Source: Burkholderiales bacterium (GTDB taxonomy: Bacteria > Pseudomonadota > Gammaproteobacteria > Burkholderiales > Burkholderiaceae_E). From it: 6,225 nucleotides of DNA. The stretch spans positions 2,009,214 through 2,015,438 of the forward strand of contig CP070753.1 of the NCBI GenBank assembly GCA_020348765.1, read 5' to 3'. A program made the position numbers and the translations under genes. Below, in pieces: positions 5,200 to 6,225 of this stretch. A model generated the notes under the pieces. That model had not been told where the DNA came from, made no database searches, and was given only the letters and a program-made list of their open reading frames with translations. Each line of letters opens with the position of its first letter. Within the stretch, counting starts at the first letter, position 1.

Positions 5200-6225
5200 C
5201 TACCGGCCGCGGCCGCTGCTGCTGCTGCGGCCGCTGCGCGCGCCGTCGTCGGCACTGCCGGTATGGCTGGCATTGCTGCTGCGTCCGTCGCGCTTGCGAG
5301 CCGGCCCGGGCGCCCGGGCGCGCCGCGCCAGCCCACGGCGCAGCCTCGCCAGCGATGCCTCGAGGTCGGCGGCCAGTTCGGCGGCATCGGGCACTGCGCA
5401 GGCTGCGGTGACGATGCCGAATTCAAGCGCGCCGGCATAGCTGATCACGGTGACGTTCAGACCCAGGCCGTGCTCGACGATCGACAGCGGCCAGTAGGTG
5501 CGCAGGCGCGCGCCCGCGAAGTACAGCGGTTGCTGCGGGCCCGGAATGTTCGAGATCACCACGTTGGCGATCGGCGTGACGGCGTCGCAGATGCGACTCG
5601 CGCCGTACAGCCGCGCAATGCCCGCAAGCAGCCACGGCAGGCCGATCGAAGGGAAGTCCGTCGGCACCAGCGCATGCTCGCCGCGCACCAGCGACTTGGT
5701 CGCCGCCGCCGAGGCATGAATGCGCCGAAGGCGGCGCCACGGATCGGCGACGTCCGTGGCCAGTTCCACCAGGCTCAGCGTGGCCCGGGTCGTGAACTCG
5801 GTGTCGCCTGGTGCCCGCAGTGAAATCGGCATCGTGGCGATCAGCGGCTGCTCGGGCAGGCCGTGGTGGCGGCGCAGGTAGCGGCGCAGCGCCTCGCTGC
5901 ACAGAGCGAGCACGACATCGTTGACCGTGGTGTCGGCCGCGGTCGCGATGTCCCTGACCGTGGCCAGCGGAATCGACGCAGCGGCGTAGCTGCGCGCAGC
6001 GGTGATCGTGCGGTTGAGCACGGTGCGCGGGCCGAGCGTGAGCCGAGCCGCTGCGCTGCGGCCGCCGCCGCCTTGCGGCGTCAGCAGCATGCGTGCAAGC
6101 GTCGTGGCCGCGGCCGGCAACCGCGGCGCGAGCCGAACCGTCTGGCGCACGCTGTGCACGAGCGCCGAGGCGGCGAGCGCGGTGCGGCTCGGTGCCCGGC
6201 CGCGGCGCGAAACGCTCGGTGCAGC
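5200..6225 (-). CDS. WS/DGAT-family O-acyltransferase, C-terminal part (5'-truncated by window)
   Basis: Wax ester synthase/acyl-CoA:diacylglycerol acyltransferase family enzyme, which joins fatty acyl-CoA to long-chain alcohols or diacylglycerol to make storage lipid at the inner membrane. The frame is open to the right edge (341 residues seen, against about 450-500 in the family). The GTG at 6159 is internal, not a proven start. The catalytic HHxxxDG motif lies in the missing N-terminal part. Family motifs seen, counted from the edge, are TVNDVVLALC (100-109), PISLR (133-137), NVVISNIPGP (221-230), PLYFAG (233-238) and PLSIVEHGLGLNVTVISY (246-263), the last three belonging to the WES C-terminal domain. 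After the usual end (near residue 297) comes an unusual Arg/Ser-rich tail of about 45 residues. Activity cannot be confirmed without the active site. It is convergent with the transporter and a separate transcription unit. Confidence 0.88.
   Translation of the reverse strand, partial: AAPSVSRRGRAPSRTALAASALVHSVRQTVRLAPRLPAAATTLARMLLTPQGGGGRSAAARLTLGPRTVLNRTITAARSYAAASIPLATVRDIATAADTTVNDVVLALCSEALRRYLRRHHGLPEQPLIATMPISLRAPGDTEFTTRATLSLVELATDVADPWRRLRRIHASAAATKSLVRGEHALVPTDFPSIGLPWLLAGIARLYGASRICDAVTPIANVVISNIPGPQQPLYFAGARLRTYWPLSIVEHGLGLNVTVISYAGALEFGIVTAACAVPDAAELAADLEASLARLRRGLARRARAPGPARKRDGRSSNASHTGSADDGARSGRSSSSGRGR
5209..5234. repeat. Inverted GCGGCCGC pair around a GCT microsatellite
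   Basis: Two copies of the palindrome GCGGCCGC (5209-5216 and 5227-5234) flank TGCTGCTGCT, and together they give four full GCT units (5215-5226). The copies can pair as an 8-bp stem with a 10-nt loop. On the minus strand the repeat encodes the Ser run in the low-complexity tail of the acyltransferase, just before its stop. A trinucleotide tract can change length without shifting the frame. It might also add to transcript ending at this convergent junction. Confidence 0.4.

Noticed and set aside
3871..5823. 650-codon plus-strand frame running through livM and the acyltransferase
   Set aside because: It is out of frame with livM and antisense to the acyltransferase. Its product is Arg/Gly/Ala-rich low complexity, and no protein family spans both.
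6157..6159. GTG 6159 as the true start of the acyltransferase
   Set aside because: The frame stays open to base 6225, and the N-terminal half with the catalytic HHxxxDG motif would be missing, so the gene continues past the edge.

Overview
The window is GC-rich (roughly two thirds to 70% G+C by eye, with codon third positions almost all G or C). It is densely packed with bacterial genes and looks like chromosomal DNA of a free-living Pseudomonadota. I cannot fix the genus. From memory, the four complete transporter proteins and the binding protein resemble a Liv-type operon common in marine alphaproteobacteria (Rhodobacterales). The neighbouring wax ester synthase/DGAT gene is more typical of gammaproteobacteria and actinobacteria. 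I could not test either impression.

Layout. Positions 1-5158 (+ strand) hold a complete set of parts for one ABC importer of the branched-chain amino acid/amide family (HAAT), in the order binding protein, LivG-like ATPase, LivF-like ATPase, LivH-like permease, LivM-like permease. The binding protein is cut by the left edge. A 140-bp, very GC-rich gap with strong inverted repeats separates it from livG. The other four genes are locked together: a 4-base GTGA overlap (livG/livF), a 1-base gap (livF/livH) and a 4-base ATGA overlap (livH/livM). They are almost certainly one transcript with coupled translation. Positions 5159-5199 form a short convergent junction with a hairpin. Positions 5200-6225 (- strand) hold the C-terminal part of a WS/DGAT-family O-acyltransferase, whose start lies beyond the right edge.

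How the genes work together. The periplasmic binding protein captures a small amino-acid-like solute and delivers it to the LivH/LivM membrane dimer. LivG/LivF hydrolyse ATP at the inner face to drive import. The substrate cannot be read from sequence. The binding protein, the unusually long LivM and the LivG Walker B region all depart from the Escherichia coli Liv proteins, so 'branched-chain amino acid' is a family label and not a demonstrated function. The acyltransferase is a separate transcription unit for storage lipid (wax ester/triacylglycerol) synthesis.

I found no RNA genes, insertion sequences, CRISPR arrays, attachment sites or phage genes. There is no gene-free stretch longer than 300 bp. 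Apart from the subfamily-specific features of the transporter and the structured gap, the region looks ordinary, and I see no convincing sign of a wholly new system.
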